Part shown: piece by piece, positions 9,034-18,672 of the stretch
Layout: each line of letters opens with the position of its first letter
Numbering within the stretch: the stretch's first letter is position 1
Source: an uncultured Lachnospiraceae bacterium
GTDB taxonomy: Bacteria; Bacillota; Clostridia; Lachnospirales; Lachnospiraceae
DNA length: 64,000 bases
NCBI GenBank assembly: GCA_947174015.1
Contig: CAMWHJ010000003.1
Coordinates: 18,522-82,521 of the forward strand
Reading direction: 5' to 3'
Made by a program: the position numbers and the translations under genes
Notes under the pieces: model-generated
The model's database searches: none
What the model was told of the DNA's origin: nothing
The model's input: only the letters and a program-made list of their open reading frames with translations

Positions 9034-9717
9034 TTACTTCGCCTCCTCCTGAATTTTTCCGCTGCATCCGGTGTTGGTGCAGCCCAAACATCCTTCTCCG
9101 CATCGGCTTACAATGGCAGCTTTTCCCTTTTTCTTTCTCATACGATTCTGCAATGCTGTCAAAAGTGCCAGCACAAAGAAGGCACCTGGTGCCAAAACAA
9201 AAATGGTAACACCTTCATAGGAGGACGGCAGTATTTGCAAACCAAAGAGCTGTCCTGCACCAAGGATCTCCCTCACCATACCGATACTGGTGAGTCCCAA
9301 GGTAAATCCCAGTCCCATACCGATTCCGTCAAATACCGATTCCGCTGGTTTATTCTTAGAAGCATAGGATTCCGCACGTCCTAAAATAATACAATTTACC
9401 ACAATCAGCGGAATATAAATGCCAAGTGCAGAATACAAGGATGGAAGAAAGCCCTCCAACAACAGCTCAACTACGGTTACAAAGCTGGCAATAATAACAA
9501 TATATGCAGGTATTCTCACCTTATCCGGAATTACCTTACGCAACAGTGAAATAATTAGGTTAGACATTACTAATACCACTGTGGTAGTCAATCCCATGCC
9601 CAAGCCATTCATGGCAGATGTGGTAACTGCCAAAGTGGGACACATACCAAGCATCAGAACAAAGGTAGGATTTTCTTTAATCAAACCGTTCCACAAACGT
9701 TCCATATACTTATTCAT
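9034..9717 (-). CDS. rnfE: Rnf complex subunit E with Cys-rich tail
   Basis: Integral membrane partner of RnfA. 227 residues; the N-terminal LMLGMCPTLAVTTSA holds the conserved cysteine for the shared cluster, followed by membrane helices. Unusual is the cytoplasmic-looking C-terminus after a basic stretch (RMRKKKGK): Cys206-x3-Cys210-x2-Cys213-x4-Cys218, which could bind an extra metal or Fe-S centre. Overlaps the end of rnfG by 8 bases, so translation is probably coupled. Confidence 0.93.
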   Translation of the reverse strand: MNKYMERLWNGLIKENPTFVLMLGMCPTLAVTTSAMNGLGMGLTTTVVLVMSNLIISLLRKVIPDKVRIPAYIVIIASFVTVVELLLEGFLPSLYSALGIYIPLIVVNCIILGRAESYASKNKPAESVFDGIGMGLGFTLGLTSIGMVREILGAGQLFGLQILPSSYEGVTIFVLAPGAFFVLALLTALQNRMRKKKGKAAIVSRCGEGCLGCTNTGCSGKIQEEAK

Positions 9718-10318
9718 TTGCCTTCCCTCCCTGTGCCTTAAAATATTCTAAGCCTGCATTGACACCATTCGTTACTGCATTGGTGGTAATGGTGGCACCG
9801 CTGATGGCATCAACCTCATTGTCCGCAGCAGCACCTGACTTGGTATACACAAACTGTTCTACCTTTTTGCCTGCATACTGGGACTTAAAGTCCTCCTCCG
9901 CTGCTTTCATTCCAAGTCCTGCCGTTTCACTGATGGACAACATCTCAATTCCCATCACTGTTCCGTCACTTGAAATTCCCATGGTAAAAGTAATATCTCC
10001 GCCATAACCTTCACCGGTAACAATGGTGTACACATATCCAACCTCATTGCCCGTTCCATCCAATCCCTTTGCAGCTCCAGTGATTTCCTGAGCACTGTAA
10101 CCCGCCTCCGCCGGAATATCCACACCATCACTTCCTGCTATGGAAAGTTCTTCAAAACTCTCTGCTTCCGGCAGAACCTCTTGATATGCCGCCTGTTTGG
10201 TCAGTTCCTGCTGTTTTGCAATGGGTTCTTTGGTAATCTCATAGACACTGCCCAGTACGGTTCCGGAAATGGCAGTAATGGCAGTTAAAATCAACGCATC
10301 TTTTACTATCTTATTCAT
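9710..10318 (-). CDS. rnfG: Rnf complex subunit G, FMN-binding
   Basis: Carries covalent FMN on a threonine and passes electrons on the outer face. 202 residues: one N-terminal helix (DALILTAITAISGTVLGSVY) and an extracytoplasmic FMN_bind domain ending in SGATITTNAV, where the S-G-A-T-x-T motif marks the flavinylated threonine (target of ApbE, encoded at the operon end). Overlaps rnfD by 8 bases at its start and rnfE by 8 at its end. Confidence 0.95.
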   Translation of the reverse strand: MNKIVKDALILTAITAISGTVLGSVYEITKEPIAKQQELTKQAAYQEVLPEAESFEELSIAGSDGVDIPAEAGYSAQEITGAAKGLDGTGNEVGYVYTIVTGEGYGGDITFTMGISSDGTVMGIEMLSISETAGLGMKAAEEDFKSQYAGKKVEQFVYTKSGAAADNEVDAISGATITTNAVTNGVNAGLEYFKAQGGKANE

Positions 10319-11264
10319 TTGCCTTTACCTCCTTTTTGTCCGGTCCAAAAGGTTTTGGCATGGTCACTCTCTCAATTAAAGGCACCAGCATATTACAGAA
10401 AATAATGGCATAGGACACACCCTCTGCACTGCCGCCAAAAAGCCGGAATATACCAGTAAGTATACCTAAGAGAATGCCAAAGACAATCTGTCCCTTTGCT
10501 GTAATTGGCGAGGTTACATAATCTGTTGCCATAAAGAATGCACCAAGCATCAGACCACCGCCTGCTAAATGTGACACAATATAAGTTATGTCAAAGCCAT
10601 GACCTCCAAAGATCGTGATAAAAGCCACAAAGCTCAGTATATAGCTGGCAGGAATTTTTAAATCTATCACTCCCATAATCAAAAGAAATGATGCTCCTGC
10701 CAATAAAGCGATGGCACTGGTTTCCCCAATGGTACCCGGGGTACAGCCGATGACCATATCCAAGATATTTACACTCTCGCCACTCTTTAACAATGCCAGC
10801 GGTGTGGCAGTAGAAACACCGTCATATGTAAAATTGGTCATTCTTCCTGTAAAAGAAATCAGCAAAAAGCATCTTGCTGCCAGGGCAGGGTTCATAAAAT
10901 TTTGTCCGAGACCTCCAAAAATCTGTTTCACCACAATAATAGCAAACACACTTCCAAGAGCACTCATCCACCATGTTGCACTTGGGGGCAGGTTCAATGC
11001 CAGCAAAAGTCCTGTGAGGGCAGCACTGCAATCATTGACGGTTACCTTTTTATGCATTAATTTCTCATAGATAAACTCTGAGCCCACCGATAAACCCACA
11101 CAAACCACAATATTCATCAACGCACTGACTCCAAAATTATATATTCCAAACATTGTGGCAGGCATCAGTGAAAAAATCACCATAAACATAATATGGGATG
11201 TGGTTGTCTTATGTCTGATATGGGGCGATGATGATACATGTTTTAAATCGCTCACAATTTTCAC
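10311..11264 (-). CDS. rnfD: Rnf complex subunit D
   Basis: Membrane subunit with a second covalent FMN. 317 residues, around nine hydrophobic segments; DGVSTATPLALLK contains the Ser/Thr-rich motif where FMN is joined in the RnfD/NqrB family. Homologous to NqrB and thought to belong to the ion-translocating part. Lies 8 bp after rnfC and overlaps rnfG. Confidence 0.95.
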   Translation of the reverse strand: MKIVSDLKHVSSSPHIRHKTTTSHIMFMVIFSLMPATMFGIYNFGVSALMNIVVCVGLSVGSEFIYEKLMHKKVTVNDCSAALTGLLLALNLPPSATWWMSALGSVFAIIVVKQIFGGLGQNFMNPALAARCFLLISFTGRMTNFTYDGVSTATPLALLKSGESVNILDMVIGCTPGTIGETSAIALLAGASFLLIMGVIDLKIPASYILSFVAFITIFGGHGFDITYIVSHLAGGGLMLGAFFMATDYVTSPITAKGQIVFGILLGILTGIFRLFGGSAEGVSYAIIFCNMLVPLIERVTMPKPFGPDKKEVKANE

Positions 11265-11272
11265 CTCTTTCC

Positions 11273-12589
11273 TTATTTTTTACGGCTCGCAAGAACCATT
11301 TTTCTCATAGATTTAATAGACTGTGTCAGAGGACGCTTTGCGGGACAGATAAAACTGCAGCAGCCGCATTCACAGCATTCCATTCCATTGTTCTTTAAAA
11401 ATTTATCTCTATCAGAATGTTGTGCATAATCTGCCAATCGTGCAGGAACCACACGCCCCGGACATACCTCAACACACTTGCCGCAGTTGATGCAGGCAGT
11501 AGGCTCATACTTTGCCACTTCATCCTCTGTGAGACAAAGAAGTGCAGAAGAAGTCTTGGTAACTGGTATATGAAGATCAAAGATACCAAAGCCCATCATT
11601 GGACCACCGGAAATGATCTTTGCAGGCTCTTTTTTAAAGCCTCCTGCCTCCTCAATCAGCTCTGCATAGTCGGTGCCCACCCTTACAATGAAATTTCTTG
11701 GGTCTGCCACTGCATTGCCGGTAACTGTTACAATACGATGCATCAAAGGTTTCCCTTCGGTGACTGCATGATAGACAGCCACAACCGTATCCACATTATT
11801 TACCACACAGCCCGCATCCGCCGGAAGCATTTTCGAATTAATTTTTCTGCCTGTGGAGGCAAAAATAAGCTGACGTTCTGCACCTTGAGGATACTTGGTC
11901 TTTAATGCCTTCACCGTAATACGCTTTTCTTTCTCTGTCAGCTTTTCCAACAGCTCTATACAATCCCTTTTATTGTCCTCCACTGCCAAGATTCCCTGTG
12001 CGTTGTCAAAAAGCTGCAGAATAATTTTCAACCCCTCCACCAGCTTTTCCGGCTCCTCCAACATTCTCCGGTAATCGGAAGTAAGATAGGGTTCACATTC
12101 CGCACAGTTGGCAATGACATATTCAATCTTATTTGGCTCTTTGGGAGAAAGCTTCACATGAGTTGGAAATCCTGCACCACCCATACCTACAATACCAGCT
12201 TCTTTTATAATATCTCGAATTTCATCCTTGGTCAGTTCCGTATACGGTTTGTGTTTTAGATACGAGGCGGCTTCGTATAATCCGTCATTTTCAATGACGA
12301 TAGACATTACATTATCACCTACTGCCACTCTTCTGGGTTCGATTGCTTTTACCGTACCAGATACGCTGGCATAAATAGGTGCTGACACAAAACCAGCTGC
12401 CTCTGCAATCTTCTGTCCTTCCAGCACCCGCTGCCCTTTTTCTACCACAGGCACTGCTGGTACTCCAATATGCTGGGATAATGGATAGACTAAATCACCC
12501 TTGGGAAAAATTGCCTTCATAGGTTTATCCTTAGAGAGATTCTTTCCGTCATTTGGGTGAATACCACCTTTAAATGTTGACAATCCCAT
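11273..12589 (-). CDS. rnfC: Rnf complex subunit C, NADH-binding
   Basis: Peripheral subunit that reduces NAD+. 438 residues: N-terminal barrel-sandwich segment (HIGVPAVPVVEKGQRV), a Rossmann-like flavin/NADH domain (GIVGMGGAGFPTHVKL, YVIANCAECEPY), and two [4Fe-4S] motifs CINCGKCVEVCP and CCECGCCSFICP. First gene of rnfCDGEAB-apbE; AAGG sits 7 bases before the ATG. The 200-bp upstream gap shared with the divergent gene is AT-rich, and I found no convincing -35/-10 pair. Confidence 0.95.
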   Translation of the reverse strand: MGLSTFKGGIHPNDGKNLSKDKPMKAIFPKGDLVYPLSQHIGVPAVPVVEKGQRVLEGQKIAEAAGFVSAPIYASVSGTVKAIEPRRVAVGDNVMSIVIENDGLYEAASYLKHKPYTELTKDEIRDIIKEAGIVGMGGAGFPTHVKLSPKEPNKIEYVIANCAECEPYLTSDYRRMLEEPEKLVEGLKIILQLFDNAQGILAVEDNKRDCIELLEKLTEKEKRITVKALKTKYPQGAERQLIFASTGRKINSKMLPADAGCVVNNVDTVVAVYHAVTEGKPLMHRIVTVTGNAVADPRNFIVRVGTDYAELIEEAGGFKKEPAKIISGGPMMGFGIFDLHIPVTKTSSALLCLTEDEVAKYEPTACINCGKCVEVCPGRVVPARLADYAQHSDRDKFLKNNGMECCECGCCSFICPAKRPLTQSIKSMRKMVLASRKK

Positions 12590-12798
12590 ACTCTAACCTT
12601 CTTTCTCTGTTTTTCTCCTTCTATTTTCATAGGCATTCTCTATTTTACTATTTTTTTAAGAAAAATACCACATTTGTTGGCAAAAAAACTATAATTTTAT
12701 GCAAATTTGTTTTATACTAATACTTACAGCATATTTTTACATTTATATTACATTTTTTAACTTTTTTCTTTCATAGATTGATACAAGGAGGTTTTCTC

Positions 12799-13932
12799 GT
12801 GGAAGTGATTACCCAAAATTGTACTGCTACCATTCCCCATTCCCTGAAGGAGCATTTTCCCTTAGGGGAAACTTTAATTTTTGATATTGAAACCACAGGC
12901 TTTTCTGCCTGCAATTCCCAATTATACCTAATTGGCTGCATATACTTTGAAGAAGAATCTCCAAAGATACGTCAATGGTTTGCGGAAACTCCAGCGGATG
13001 AATCGTTGCTTATAACCGAATTTTTTCATTTTATAGAGAATTACCATTATCTGCTGCATTATAATGGCAGCGGCTTTGATATCCCCTACTTAACACAGAA
13101 GGCGGAATTTTTAGAGCTAAAGGGCTCCTTTTTACACATGCAAAGCATTGATTTATATAAAATCCTTTCTCCTTTTAGGACATTACTAAAATTAGAAAAT
13201 ATAAAGCAAAAAACGGTGGAAAACTATTTAGGAATTACTCGTGAGGATTTGTACCAGGGCGGTGAATTAATCCATATCTATCACCAGTATCTGAAATCCC
13301 CTAGTGAGGAAAATCACAACCTCCTGCTGCTCCATAACCATGATGATATTTGTGGACTCTTGCTGCTTACGCCCCTTCTCGCCTTTATAGATATCACCAA
13401 AGAGCAATTACAATTTATCGGTGTGGAGCTTTGCGACTATCCGTCCTTCGAAGGTATCACAAAAAAGGAGGCCTATCTTTCTTTTTCCCTTCCTTCCCCC
13501 CTTCCGAAACCAGTCAGTTTTGCCAGGGAAGGTTTTTATCTCTCCATGCAAGGCACTAGAGGCAGACTTCGAATTCCAGCCTATATGGGGGAATTGAAAT
13601 TTTTTTATGAAGATTACAAAAATTATTACTATCTTCCTTTGGAAGATACTGCTATTCATAAAAGTGTGGCAGAATATGTGGATAAGGATTATCGTCAAAG
13701 GGCGAAAGCAAATAATTGTTACAACCGTAAATCCAGTGTTTTTTTGCCCCAGTTCAGCAGGAAAATCTCCCCTTGCTTTCAAAAAGATTATAAAGATAAA
13801 AATTTCTATTTTGAAGCAAGTACTGAAAATTTAGAACATACTATGGTAATGAAGGAATATCTCTGGGATATTCTCTCCTTCCTTATGAAAAATAACATCC
13901 CCAAAAAACTCGGAAATAACTCACCAACGTAA
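12799..13932 (+). CDS. YprB-like ribonuclease H-fold exonuclease
   Basis: A 377-residue protein whose N-terminal half is a DEDD-type 3'-5' exonuclease: LIFDIETTGFSA (first Asp and Glu), HYNGSGFDIPYL (second Asp) and HNHDDICGLLLL (last Asp). This matches the RNase_H_2/YprB family of unknown substrate. The C-terminal ~170 residues are unassigned. The track begins at an ATG at 12778, but AAGGAGG lies inside that extension, 7 bases before a GTG at 12799, which I take as the start. A hairpin terminator begins at the stop codon. Confidence 0.8.
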   Translation: MEVITQNCTATIPHSLKEHFPLGETLIFDIETTGFSACNSQLYLIGCIYFEEESPKIRQWFAETPADESLLITEFFHFIENYHYLLHYNGSGFDIPYLTQKAEFLELKGSFLHMQSIDLYKILSPFRTLLKLENIKQKTVENYLGITREDLYQGGELIHIYHQYLKSPSEENHNLLLLHNHDDICGLLLLTPLLAFIDITKEQLQFIGVELCDYPSFEGITKKEAYLSFSLPSPLPKPVSFAREGFYLSMQGTRGRLRIPAYMGELKFFYEDYKNYYYLPLEDTAIHKSVAEYVDKDYRQRAKANNCYNRKSSVFLPQFSRKISPCFQKDYKDKNFYFEASTENLEHTMVMKEYLWDILSFLMKNNIPKKLGNNSPT

Positions 13933-13962
13933 AAAACTGCCAACAAAATGCGGCAGTTTTTT
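13931..13962. terminator. Bidirectional terminator
   Basis: AAAAAACTGCC / GGCAGTTTTTT with a 10-base loop, between the convergent exonuclease gene and cheR; A and T tracts on both sides allow it to serve both strands. Confidence 0.88.
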
Positions 13963-13981
13963 ACATTAAATTTTCCCAAAT

Positions 13982-14761
13982 CTAATTTGATTTCTGATAG
14001 AAAAATGACTTATATCTGTCAAAATTTAATTCCTTGTAATTCATAATCTGTTCGGTACTTCCGATAAACAACAAACCTCTACTGCATAAAGAATCATTGA
14101 ACTTCTTATAAATCATCTGCTTCGCCTCTTCCGTAAAGTATATGAGAACATTTCGGCATACAATCATGTGACAATCCGATAGATATTGCTCCTTTAACAG
14201 ATTATGCTGTCTAAATTCCACTCTGTTTTTTATCTCTTGAGAAATCTGATAAGACATTCCAATTTTTGTAAAATATTTTTCTTTTAAATCCCTGGGCACT
14301 GCAGAAATACTCTTCTCGTTATACAATCCCACCTTTGCCTTGGCAATCACCTGCTTGTCGATATCCGTAGCAATGATTTTGATATTGCTCAAAGGCAAAT
14401 GTTTCGACAATGCCATAACTAAGGAATAAGGCTCATCCCCCGTAGAACAAGCTGCACTCCAGATTTTCAGATTCTTACCATAGGCTTTGATCAATCCTGG
14501 AAACACATCTTTGTCTAAAATTTCCCACTGTTCCGGATTTCGATAAAACTCCGATACATTGATTGTCAAATAATTCACAAAACCTTCAAACAATTCCTTA
14601 TCCTTCTGAATTGCTTTCACATAGTCATCATAACCCACAATATTATTCTTCGCAATCAGTGTATCAATTCTACGCTTCATCTGCTTTTCCTTATATGCAT
14701 TCAAGTCGATTTTCGTAAGGTCATACACGCTTTTCTTGAAACCTTCGTAATCCATTGCCAT
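13982..14761 (-). CDS. CheR-type protein-glutamate methyltransferase
   Basis: Methylates receptor glutamates with S-adenosylmethionine. 259 residues: an N-terminal all-helical CheR_N region (YDLTKIDLNAYKEKQMKRRID) and a Rossmann methyltransferase domain with IWSAACSTGDEPYSL and VFCRNVLIYF-like CRNVLIYFTEEAK. No other chemotaxis genes lie nearby, so it may serve chemotaxis from afar or another signalling system. It is the last gene of the minus-strand run from cmk/ispH/rpsA, 75 bp after rpsA. Confidence 0.88.
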   Translation of the reverse strand: MAMDYEGFKKSVYDLTKIDLNAYKEKQMKRRIDTLIAKNNIVGYDDYVKAIQKDKELFEGFVNYLTINVSEFYRNPEQWEILDKDVFPGLIKAYGKNLKIWSAACSTGDEPYSLVMALSKHLPLSNIKIIATDIDKQVIAKAKVGLYNEKSISAVPRDLKEKYFTKIGMSYQISQEIKNRVEFRQHNLLKEQYLSDCHMIVCRNVLIYFTEEAKQMIYKKFNDSLCSRGLLFIGSTEQIMNYKELNFDRYKSFFYQKSN

Positions 14762-14836
14762 ATAAAAATCCCCTTTACTTTGCCAAAATTTGAAAAAGCG
14801 AAACAGCTGCTGCCGCCTCGCTTTCTCCAGCAGTTA

Positions 14837-15922
14837 CTATTCTTCTGTGGTTTCCTCTGCTGGTGCTGCTTCCTGCTCAAGCACCTTCATGCTTAAGCTG
14901 ATTTTCTTATCTGCTTCGTTGAAGTCAACAACCTTAGCTTCCACTTCTTGTCCTATTTTCAAAATATCAGACGGTTTTTCCACATGAATTCTCGAAATCT
15001 GGGAAACATGCAGTAAAGCATCTACACCAGCCTCCAATTCAATAAAGGCACCAAAATCTGTCATTCTTGCAACTTTACCCTTTACCACTGTTCCGGCTGC
15101 ATATTTCTCTGCTGCATTGTTCCATGGGTTTGCATCTGCAAATTTCATGGAAAGTGCAATCTTATCACCGGCAATATCTTTGATTAATACCTTAACTTCT
15201 TCGCCAACCTTAAATACCTTCTTAGGATTCTCCACTCTTCCCCAAGACATTTCTGAAATGTGAAGTAATCCGTCTGCACCACCTAAATCAATAAAGGCAC
15301 CAAAGTCAGTGACATTTTTCACTACACCATTTACCGTATCGCCCACAGATATTCTTGCAAATAGCTCTTTCTGCTTTTCTGCCTTTTCCGCAACGATAAG
15401 CTGCTTACGGTCACCGATAATTCTTCTTCTCTTAGGATTGAACTCACTGATCACAAATTCAATCTCCTGATCCGCATACTTCTCTAAATTTTTTTCATAA
15501 GTATCTGAAACTAAGCTTGCAGGAATAAATACTCTTGCTTCATCTACAACAACACTTAAGCCGCCCTCTAATACCTGTGCAACCTTTGCTTTCAACACTT
15601 CCTTATTGTTAAAAGCTTCTTCCAGTCTTTCATTTGCCTTGTCAGCAGCAAGACGCTTGTAAGTTAAAAGCACCTGACCTTCTCCATCATTTACCTTTAA
15701 CACCTTAGCTTCCATCTTCTCGCCAACCTGTACCATTGTGGTTAAGTCAACGTTTGGTGCATTTGTGTACTCATTTCTTGTAATAATACCATCTGACTTG
15801 TAACCTATATTTAAGATGATTTCATCTTCCTTTACGCTTATTACAGTACCCTCCACCTTGTCGCCATTTTTAATTGTTTTTAATGACTCCTCTAACATTT
15901 CTTCAAAACTTAATTCTGACAT
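14837..15922 (-). CDS. Ribosomal protein S1-like, four S1 domains
   Basis: RNA-binding protein of 361 residues. Four consecutive S1 OB-fold repeats are visible: GDKVEGTVISVKEDEIILNI, an altered second one (VLKAKVAQVLEGGLSVVV), then two close matches containing TDFGAFIDLGGADGLLHISE and TDFGAFIELEAGVDALLHVS. An acidic tail ends it. E. coli S1 has six repeats; four is usual in Firmicutes, where its role in translation is less certain. The start overlaps the end of ispH by 13 bases, an arrangement found across Clostridia, where the two are sometimes fused. Confidence 0.9.
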   Translation of the reverse strand: MSELSFEEMLEESLKTIKNGDKVEGTVISVKEDEIILNIGYKSDGIITRNEYTNAPNVDLTTMVQVGEKMEAKVLKVNDGEGQVLLTYKRLAADKANERLEEAFNNKEVLKAKVAQVLEGGLSVVVDEARVFIPASLVSDTYEKNLEKYADQEIEFVISEFNPKRRRIIGDRKQLIVAEKAEKQKELFARISVGDTVNGVVKNVTDFGAFIDLGGADGLLHISEMSWGRVENPKKVFKVGEEVKVLIKDIAGDKIALSMKFADANPWNNAAEKYAAGTVVKGKVARMTDFGAFIELEAGVDALLHVSQISRIHVEKPSDILKIGQEVEAKVVDFNEADKKISLSMKVLEQEAAPAEETTEE

Positions 15923-16752
15923 TTAAATTGAACCTCCTCAATAATATTCTTTGGGGTGGATGCCCCTGCGGTAATACCTACGCTGTGAACTGTCTTTAGT
16001 CTGTCAAAATCTAAATCAACAAGTGTCTGTATATAGTAAGTATTTTCACATTCTTTTTTACATATTTCAAATAGCTTTTGCGTATTGGAACTGTGTCTGC
16101 CGCCAATCACTATCATGGCATCCACCTCCTGCGCAATCTTCTGTGCCTCCTGCTGGCGTTCCTCTGTTGCGTTGCAAATAGTATTTAAAACAATTATATC
16201 ATAACCCTTTTTTGAAATAATTTCAACTAATTCTTGAAATTTATTGTAATTAAATGTCGTTTGGGATACGATACATAGCTTTTTTTCGATAAAAACATCG
16301 AAATTTTCCGCTTCTTCCACTGTATTGATCACATATGACTGTGTTTTGCACCAGCCACGGATTCCTTCCACCTCCGGATGCTTCTCATTTCCGATAATTA
16401 AAATTGTACTGCCCTTTTCACTTTCCTCTTCTACAATCTTATGAATTTTGTGTACAAAAGGGCAAGTGGTATCCACATGTTCTAAATTTTGCTGTTTCAA
16501 CAGCTCATAAACATCCTTGGACACACCATGAGAACGGATGATCACCGTTCCGTCCTCCACAGATTTTAAATCCTCCGGAGACTCCAAAACCGTAACACCT
16601 TTTTCTTCGAGATCCCGCACCACTTCTTCGTTGTGGATAATGGATCCCAGTGTATATATTTTTTTTCCGGTTTTTACCTGTTCATATGCCGTATCTACTG
16701 CTCTTTTCACACCAAAGCAAAAACCGGCACTTTTTGCAAGCTTTACCTCCAT
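15910..16752 (-). CDS. ispH: 4-hydroxy-3-methylbut-2-enyl diphosphate reductase
   Basis: Last enzyme of the MEP pathway, forming IPP and DMAPP with a [4Fe-4S] cluster. 280 residues. The three cluster cysteines are in AKSAGFCFGVKRAV, VDTTCPFVHKIH and NTICNATEERQ. RSHGV, HPEVEGIRGW and GASTPKNIIEEV are also typical. Four bases separate it from cmk upstream and it overlaps rpsA downstream, so cmk-ispH-rpsA is a coupled unit. Confidence 0.96.
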   Translation of the reverse strand: MEVKLAKSAGFCFGVKRAVDTAYEQVKTGKKIYTLGSIIHNEEVVRDLEEKGVTVLESPEDLKSVEDGTVIIRSHGVSKDVYELLKQQNLEHVDTTCPFVHKIHKIVEEESEKGSTILIIGNEKHPEVEGIRGWCKTQSYVINTVEEAENFDVFIEKKLCIVSQTTFNYNKFQELVEIISKKGYDIIVLNTICNATEERQQEAQKIAQEVDAMIVIGGRHSSNTQKLFEICKKECENTYYIQTLVDLDFDRLKTVHSVGITAGASTPKNIIEEVQFKCQN

Positions 16753-16755
16753 ATG

Positions 16756-17421
16756 TTATACCCTCTCTTGAAATAGATCTATGATGGTTTTCACTGCCTC
16801 ATCAATGCTCATATTGGAGGAATCCACCAAAATGGCATCCTCTGCCTGCATCAGCGGAGAATTTTCCCGGTGCATATCCCTGTAATCCCGATCCACAATA
16901 TCTTTTTCAATGGTTTTCAAATCACAGTCCACCTGTTTTTCCTGCAATTCTTTATAACGGCGCTCTGCTCTGATTCTGGAGCTGGCAGTCAGGTATATCT
17001 TTAAAACAGCATCTGGCAGTACTTTGGTGCCGATATCCCTGCCATCCATAATCACATCTGTGGTTTTTGCCAGCTGCTGCTGTAATTCCACCATTTTCAC
17101 ACGCACATTTTGATTCACAGAGGTGGCAGACGCCATATTGCCCACTTCTTCTGTACGGATAAATCCATTGACATTTTCACCGTTGAGCATCACCATCTGT
17201 TCGCCATCCTGGTATGAAATGGTAATATCTGCCTGCTGACATGCCTGATTAATTTTCTCGGTTTCCTCTGGACGGATCCCCTGACGGATAAAAAACAAAG
17301 CCATGGCACGATACATTGCCCCTGTATCCACATAAATGTAAGACAGCTCCTTGGCAATTTTTTTTGCAATGGTACTTTTTCCTGCACCGGCCGGACCATC
17401 GATTGCTATATTATATGACAT
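16756..17421 (-). CDS. cmk: Cytidylate kinase
   Basis: Phosphorylates CMP and dCMP with ATP. 221 residues, standard length. Walker A is IDGPAGAGKSTIAKK; the CMP-binding region has DTGAMYRA and MDGRDIGTKVLPDA, and the lid has RAERR. Lies between the flavoprotein gene (12 bp) and ispH (3 bp) on the same strand. Confidence 0.95.
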   Translation of the reverse strand: MSYNIAIDGPAGAGKSTIAKKIAKELSYIYVDTGAMYRAMALFFIRQGIRPEETEKINQACQQADITISYQDGEQMVMLNGENVNGFIRTEEVGNMASATSVNQNVRVKMVELQQQLAKTTDVIMDGRDIGTKVLPDAVLKIYLTASSRIRAERRYKELQEKQVDCDLKTIEKDIVDRDYRDMHRENSPLMQAEDAILVDSSNMSIDEAVKTIIDLFQERV

Positions 17422-17433
17422 ATTCTCTTCTCC

Positions 17434-18672
17434 TTATTCTTCTTTGCTGGCGGCTCTGGCGGCTGCCATGGCAGTAGACCATGCAATCTGCAGATTAAAA
17501 CCGCCGGTTAAGGCATCCACATCCAATACCTCACCTGCAAAATATAAATTTTTCACTTTCTTAGACTCCATGGTAGAAGGATTGATTTCCTTCACATCCA
17601 CACCGCCTCTGGTTATGATTGCCTCCTCATACCCGCACACACCGTTGACGGTCATGGTTAAGGACTTCAGGGTATGTAACAGTGCTTTCCGCTCCTTTTT
17701 ATTGATTTCATTCACCTTTTTCTCCGGTGTGATTCCAGATAAAAGAATCACCACCGGTATCAGTTTTGCAGGAAGAAGACTGCCCAGCACATTTTTAAAC
17801 TGCTTATTTTTTGCCTGGCTGAAATCTCTCAAAATTCTATCATCCAACTGTTCTGGCAAAAGGGCTGGTTTCAAGTCAATGGATAACGTCAAATTCTCCT
17901 TTCTTAAATCCTCCAAAATTACACTGCTGGCACTTAAAATCAAAGGTCCGCTGACACCAAAATGAGTAAACAGCATTTCCCCAAATCCATCGTATATCAC
18001 CTTACTGCCCTTTTTCACCACTGCATTTATATTTTTCAGGGACAGCCCCTGCAGGGAACATACCCATGGTTCCGCACAAGTAAGGGGTACTAAGGCCGGG
18101 GATGTATCTGTGATTTTATGTCCCATGGCCTTAGCAAAAGAAAAACCATCTCCGGTGGAGCCTGTCAGTGGATAGGACAAACCTCCTGTTGCCACAATCA
18201 CTGCATCTGCCTCTTCTGTTTTTCCATTTTGCAATGTGATGCTGCTAACTTTTCCATTCTTTTGGTTCAACTTTGCCACTGGCTGCTTCCGGAACACCTT
18301 TACCTGAAGCCGTTCTAATTCCTGCTCCAAAGCTCCTATCACATCTGAGGAATGGTCAGAAACAGGAAAAACCCTGTTTCCTCTCTCTATCTTGGTCGCC
18401 ACTCCCAATTCTTCAAAAAAGCCCAGAGCCTCCCAGTTACTAAAATTCTGAAAACTGCTGTACATAAATTTGGGATTTCGCATCACACTCTTTTGCAGCT
18501 CCTCCATATCACAGGCATTGGTCAAATTGCATCTGCCTTTTCCTGTGATAAACAGCTTCTTTCCCAGCTTTTCATTTTTCTCATACAAAACGACAGCAGC
18601 ACCATTTCTGGCACATTCCACCGCTGCCATCATGCCAGCGGCACCACCGCCTATTATGATCACTTTTCTCAT
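17434..18672 (-). CDS. BaiN/HI0933-family FAD-dependent oxidoreductase
   Basis: 412-residue flavoprotein. The N-terminal Rossmann motif IIGGGAAGMMAAVECARNG with ITGKGRCNLTN binds FAD; near the end LYFAGEVLDVDALTGGFNLQ contacts the flavin again. Members include BaiN, proposed to act on bile-acid enone intermediates in Clostridium, but the family is broad and common next to cmk in Firmicutes, so I do not assign a substrate. Overlaps the RpiR regulator gene by 4 bases (ATGA). Confidence 0.85.
   Translation of the reverse strand: MRKVIIIGGGAAGMMAAVECARNGAAVVLYEKNEKLGKKLFITGKGRCNLTNACDMEELQKSVMRNPKFMYSSFQNFSNWEALGFFEELGVATKIERGNRVFPVSDHSSDVIGALEQELERLQVKVFRKQPVAKLNQKNGKVSSITLQNGKTEEADAVIVATGGLSYPLTGSTGDGFSFAKAMGHKITDTSPALVPLTCAEPWVCSLQGLSLKNINAVVKKGSKVIYDGFGEMLFTHFGVSGPLILSASSVILEDLRKENLTLSIDLKPALLPEQLDDRILRDFSQAKNKQFKNVLGSLLPAKLIPVVILLSGITPEKKVNEINKKERKALLHTLKSLTMTVNGVCGYEEAIITRGGVDVKEINPSTMESKKVKNLYFAGEVLDVDALTGGFNLQIAWSTAMAAARAASKEE

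Noticed and set aside
13982-14761. A chemotaxis operon around cheR
   Set aside because: Neighbours are rpsA and an exonuclease-like gene; no cheA, cheB, cheW or receptor gene is present in the window.
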